From Gossypium raimondii (taxonomy: Eukaryota > Streptophyta > Magnoliopsida > Malvales > Malvaceae), in the NCBI RefSeq assembly GCF_025698545.1, contig NC_068565.1:6324001-6388000 (forward strand): a stretch of 64,000 bases of DNA, given 5' to 3'. The notes under the pieces were generated by a model. The model was not told the origin of the DNA and did no database searches. It worked only from the letters and a program-made list of their open reading frames with translations. Made by a program: the position numbers and the translations under genes. This document shows, one piece after another, positions 60,454 to 64,000 of this stretch. Position 1 is the stretch's first letter; every line of letters begins with the position of its first letter.

Positions 60454-61300
60454 TAGTTTTTGAATTTTTTAGTTACATAATAATTATGTAAGGATTTGAA
60501 ATTTAATATTAGGTAGGTATGAAATTTATAATTTCAGTATTATAATTTAGATGGATGTCATACTCGATCCGAGAATTGAAGAATGCATCACGTTTAAATT
60601 TTGACAAATCATAATATTTGACACGTTAAAGTGTCATTAATAGTTTTACATTGTCTATTTTAATAAATATATTTGAAGTAAATTTTTTATATATTCTATT
60701 TGAACATTTTAGATTTTAAAAAATTATACATACTTTTCATATATATATATTTTTAAAATTAGGACCAAATTAATAGAATATAAAAATATTGATGGTTTAA
60801 TTTGTTATTATATCAATCAAAATTATTACAATTGATGGAAAATATTATTTTTCATGATGGAAAACATACATACTTTTCATCCACCTAAATCTGCTGGTCT
60901 ATATGCGAAGGCTTTCCTTCTTTTAGCTACAATTGTATTTATTAATTCATAGATTTGTCGGGATAACAAAAAAATGATAAACAATTATAATGAGACAATG
61001 GCCATTGCTTGCAGGGACCACTGGATCAATCACAAATGCCGACACCTAAAATCATATAGTTATTTTGGATAAATCTAACGTGATGTAAAGTATATATATT
61101 TATAAAAAATTATAAATTATAATATCATATAATAAAATAATATATGAATTTTAATTGTATTGGGTAACATGTATTTGTTTTCAACATACCATAATGGGAA
61201 GGAAAATGTAGATACAGGAATAAGTTGGGCAAGAAGTTACAAGTGGTTCAACACGGCATGATTGCATGATGTGAGGGTGACAACTAACCAGGGGACATGT
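60454..61300. other. AT-rich intergenic DNA
   Basis: Nothing recognisable between the PMD relic and the RNase H-like relic. Confidence 0.5.
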
Positions 61301-61309
61301 CCAACCAGA

Positions 61310-61705
61310 CGATGGGTTAAATTTAATACGGATAGAGTTGTATCCAGAAATAACTCATTTGCGGGCATTGGGGAAGTGTTTAGAGGTGCCGACAGCTAGT
61401 GGTGAGGTGGTTTTTCGATGAAGTTAGGAAATGATTCAATTTTTAAGATTGAGGCGAGAGCCTTACTTAAAGGCCTACTTATATCATGGAGAAAAAGTTA
61501 TCGACAGTTGGAAGTGGAATGTGATAATGCTCTCTTAGTTGCATTGATTTTAGCTGGCAGAGCTGCAGATAGTCATTTGACTGAAATGCGCCTTATCCAT
61601 CATTTATTGAGTCGGAATTGGAAGATCCTTGTTCGTCTTACTTCGAGGTCGCAAAATACAGTAGTTGATCATATGGCCAAGTGTATGGCGACTATTTTAA
61701 CATAA
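61310..61705 (+). pseudogene. RNase H-like (RVT_3) domain relic, second copy
   Basis: RWVKFNTDRVVSRNNSFAGI (first catalytic Asp present) breaks at stops near 61396 and 61405, then resumes as IFKIEARALLKGLLISWRKS and LEVECDNALLVALILAG, ending SQNTVVDHMAKCMATIL. The FNTD, EARAL and ECDN motifs match the D-E-D positions of the domain. There is no reverse transcriptase next to it. It is diverged from the copy at 19.9 kb. Confidence 0.78.
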
Positions 61706-61759
61706 ATTCATTGGTTTGAAGAACCACCGCAATTAGCTAGAAGTTTAATTGAGGCGGAT

Positions 61760-62149
61760 TATATATGTTCTTACTTTGAGTCACTAGTGTCATTTTTTGA
61801 GTTTTTCACTTTAAGCTATCTTTTTTCTACCAAAAAAAATGTGTACAATTACTTTACACTACATGAATTATTGAGAGGAGAAATTCATATTAGTTATATA
61901 TATTATAATTTTGTATATAATAAATATTTTAATAATTGTTGCATGTTATATTTATGTCATATGGTATGCAACCGTTTTTTTATTGTTTATATCTATTTAC
62001 AATTCATATTCAAGGTTCGTGTGGTTATTCTTTCCAACAAAACTATTTCTAAGGTTCAAAGTTGTATCTCTATTTAGGAATGCAAAATATCTTACCATTA
62101 GACCAAACACTTGAATAAATGAAAATTGTATAACTATATATTATGATTG
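61760..62149. other. AT-rich DNA before the Gypsy remnant
   Basis: Open frames here (61787-62114) are rich in Tyr, Phe and Ile, as expected for AT-rich non-coding DNA. No feature assigned. Confidence 0.5.
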
Positions 62150-63676
62150 TGTTATAGATTATCATCCAGGAAAGGCAAATGTGGTAGCAGATGCATTGAG
62201 TAGGAAAGCAGCGGTTGAATTACGGGCAATGTTTGCTCGGCTTAGTATTAATGATGATGGAAGTTTGTTAGTTGAGTTAAGAGTCAAGCGGTAATGTTTG
62301 ATCAAATCGAGAAACCTGACTAGAGGATGAAAAGTTGATGAAGAGAAGAGAAATGGTAAAACTTGGTACGGTGGAAAATTTTAGTATTGACGAGCATGAT
62401 TGTTTGAGATTTCAGAATCGAATTTGTGTTCCAGCTACTTCTGAGATTAAAGAGTTGATTCTTCGAGAAGCACATAATAGTATTTTTGCTTTGCACCTAG
62501 GTGGAACGAAGATGTATCGTGACCTACGAGAACTGTATTGGTGGCCGGGGATGAAGAAAGATGTAGTCGAGTATGTTGGTAAATGCCTGACTTGTCACCG
62601 GGTAAAAGCGTAACATCAAAATCAAGCGTGTTTACTTCAGCCTATTAGTATCCCCGAGTGGAAATGGGATTGTATTACTATGGACTTTGTTACGGGATTA
62701 CCGTTGTCAGCAAGTAAAAAGAATGCCATATGGGTAATTGTTGATCGACTCACAAAGTCTGCTCACTTTATAGCAGTCAGAACTGATTGGTCACTACAGA
62801 AGCTTGCCGAAGTTTATATCCGGGAAATTGTTAGATTACATGGTATTCCGGTATCAATAATTTCAGACCGAGATCCTCGGTTTACATCGAGATTTTGGAG
62901 GCAATTACATGAGTCGTTGGGTACACGGCTTAATTTTAGCACTCATTTCATCCGCAAACTGACGGACAGTCCGAGCGGGTAATTCAAATTTTGGAAGATA
63001 TGTTGAGAGCTTGTATTATCGACTTTGCGTCTGGTTGGGAACGATATTTTCCATTAGCAGAATTTGTTTATAATAATAGTTTCCAATCTAGTATTCAGAT
63101 GGCTCGTATGAAGCACTATATGGTCGAAGGTCTCGATCACCGATATGTTGGATGTAATTGAATGAAAGAAAAGTGATTGGTCCGAATTGATTCAAGAGAC
63201 AGAGAAGCAGTTAAAAGATTAAATATAGATGAAAGCAAGATTCGATGACGTAAATCTTACGCAGATCCGAAACGACGAGATATTGAATATTTCGTTGGTG
63301 ATAAAGTATTCTCAAAGTATCGCCATGGAAGAAAATTTTGAGATTTGGTCAAGGAAAATTGAGTCCACGTTTTATTGGGCCGTATGAAATTGTGGAAAGA
63401 ATCGGACCGGTTGCCTATCGATTGGCTTTACCTCCTAATTACAAAGGATTCATGATGTTTTCATGTTTCGATGCTTTGAGATATAGATCGATCCTTCTCA
63501 TGTTATTCCCACTGAAGACATTGAAATTCGATCTGATTTAATTTATGAAGAAGAGCCGGTTCAGATATTAGCACGAGAAGTGAAAGAATTAAGAAATAAA
63601 CGGGTTCCTTTAGTAAAAGTCTTATGGAGAAGCCATAGTGTGGAAGAAGCGACTTGGGAACGTAAGAGACGATGAG
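62150..63676 (+). pseudogene. Ty3/Gypsy chromovirus pol, 3' half, broken
   Basis: It starts abruptly at the end of RNase H (DYHPGKANVVADALSRK). The integrase zinc-binding domain follows (HLGGTKMYRDLRELYWWPGM, CLTCHRVKA, then a stop), then the catalytic core (WDCITMDFVTGLPLSASKKN; SIISDRDPRFTSRFW), which shifts near 62945. The C-terminal part is [20 protein letters not shown], and near 63600 VPLVKVLWRSHSVEEATWE is a chromodomain, which targets chromovirus integration to heterochromatin. At least five stops or shifts are present. Gag, protease and reverse transcriptase are absent. The wording is closest to the Tekay/Del lineage. Confidence 0.87.
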
Positions 63677-63724
63677 AGCACAATATCCTCATCTCTTCTC
63701 GTAAATTTCGAGGACGAAATTTAT

Positions 63725-63738
63725 TAAGGGGGGAGAAA
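63725..63738 (+). other. Polypurine tract of the Gypsy element
   Basis: The purine run AAGGGGGGAGAAA directly precedes the LTR start TGTAATGACCC. It primes plus-strand DNA synthesis. Confidence 0.8.
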
Positions 63739-64000
63739 TGTAATGACCCAAAATTCACAAGCACCGAAAAAGTACATTATCGGGCCTCCGTCTTAGTAAA
63801 TTGAGTTCGAAAATAATTATTAGAAATATTTATTAGACTAGTTGTGTGTTTAATTAGGTATTAATTGAGTGAATTTAGTTTAATTAAGAGAAATTAAGAA
63901 AAAGGACTAAATTGATCTAGGGTAAAAGTTGAATTATAGATTAATAAAAAATAAAAGGATTAAAATGGCAATTAAGCCATTAATAAGAAATGGGACGGTA
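63739..64000 (+). repeat. 3' LTR of the Gypsy chromovirus, cut by the window end
   Basis: It starts TGTAATGACCCAAAATTC right after the polypurine tract. Its end and target duplication lie outside the window. Confidence 0.8.

Overview
This is a stretch of nuclear DNA from a dicot plant. I infer Gossypium (cotton) or a close Malvaceae relative: the intergenic DNA is very AT-rich, plant-type introns split the genes, and several repeats look like families I associate with cotton (a CACTA end with TAGCGGCG hairpins, a long LTR beginning TGTAACACCCCTAACC, a MULE carrying a plant-mobile-domain gene). The species call is from recognition, not from a search.

Five genes look intact: a RING E3 ubiquitin ligase of the RMA type (17506-18282, with a 5'UTR intron), an alpha-expansin in three exons (21062-22659), two pentatricopeptide-repeat (PPR) proteins (24578-26850 in two exons; 29747-32110 intronless), and a cytochrome P450 of the CYP71 clan, CYP736A-like, on the minus strand (56804-58591). 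A sixth gene, a TIR-NBS-LRR-type disease-resistance gene whose 3' part opens the window, is cut by a Copia retrotransposon (606-6461) with a perfect 5-bp target duplication. These genes have no obvious shared pathway; each has its own spacing and signals.

The rest is mostly mobile DNA. 1-7.2 kb: split resistance gene plus Copia. 7.2-16.5 kb: AT-rich DNA with a Tourist-like MITE, a SINE-like head, a CACTA terminus with a 41-bp hairpin array and a 289-bp tandem repeat rich in telomere-like TTTAGGG motifs, a Mutator-like MITE and a GC-rich 402-bp element. 16.5-32.1 kb: the main gene island. 32.7-37.2 kb: a complete but decayed Mutator-like element (MULE) with long terminal inverted repeats, a 10-bp target duplication, a broken transposase on the plus strand and a broken plant mobile domain (PMD, MAIN-like) gene on the minus strand. 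37.8-45.0 kb: a decayed minus-strand Copia element containing a nested 2.1-kb solo LTR. 46.3-54.8 kb: a Gypsy gag relic interrupted by a 3.26-kb solo LTR, then two related LTR pieces facing opposite ways. 56.8-59.5 kb: the P450 with a 684-bp hAT-type MITE just upstream. 59.6-64.0 kb: a second PMD relic, an isolated RNase H-like relic, and the 3' half of a Gypsy chromovirus (integrase, chromodomain) whose 3' LTR runs off the window.

The most interesting system is the MULE that pairs a transposase with an antisense PMD gene, with a second PMD relic 23 kb away. Target-site duplications were read by eye for nine elements and allow the insertion order to be worked out. No CRISPR array, rRNA or convincing tRNA gene was seen.
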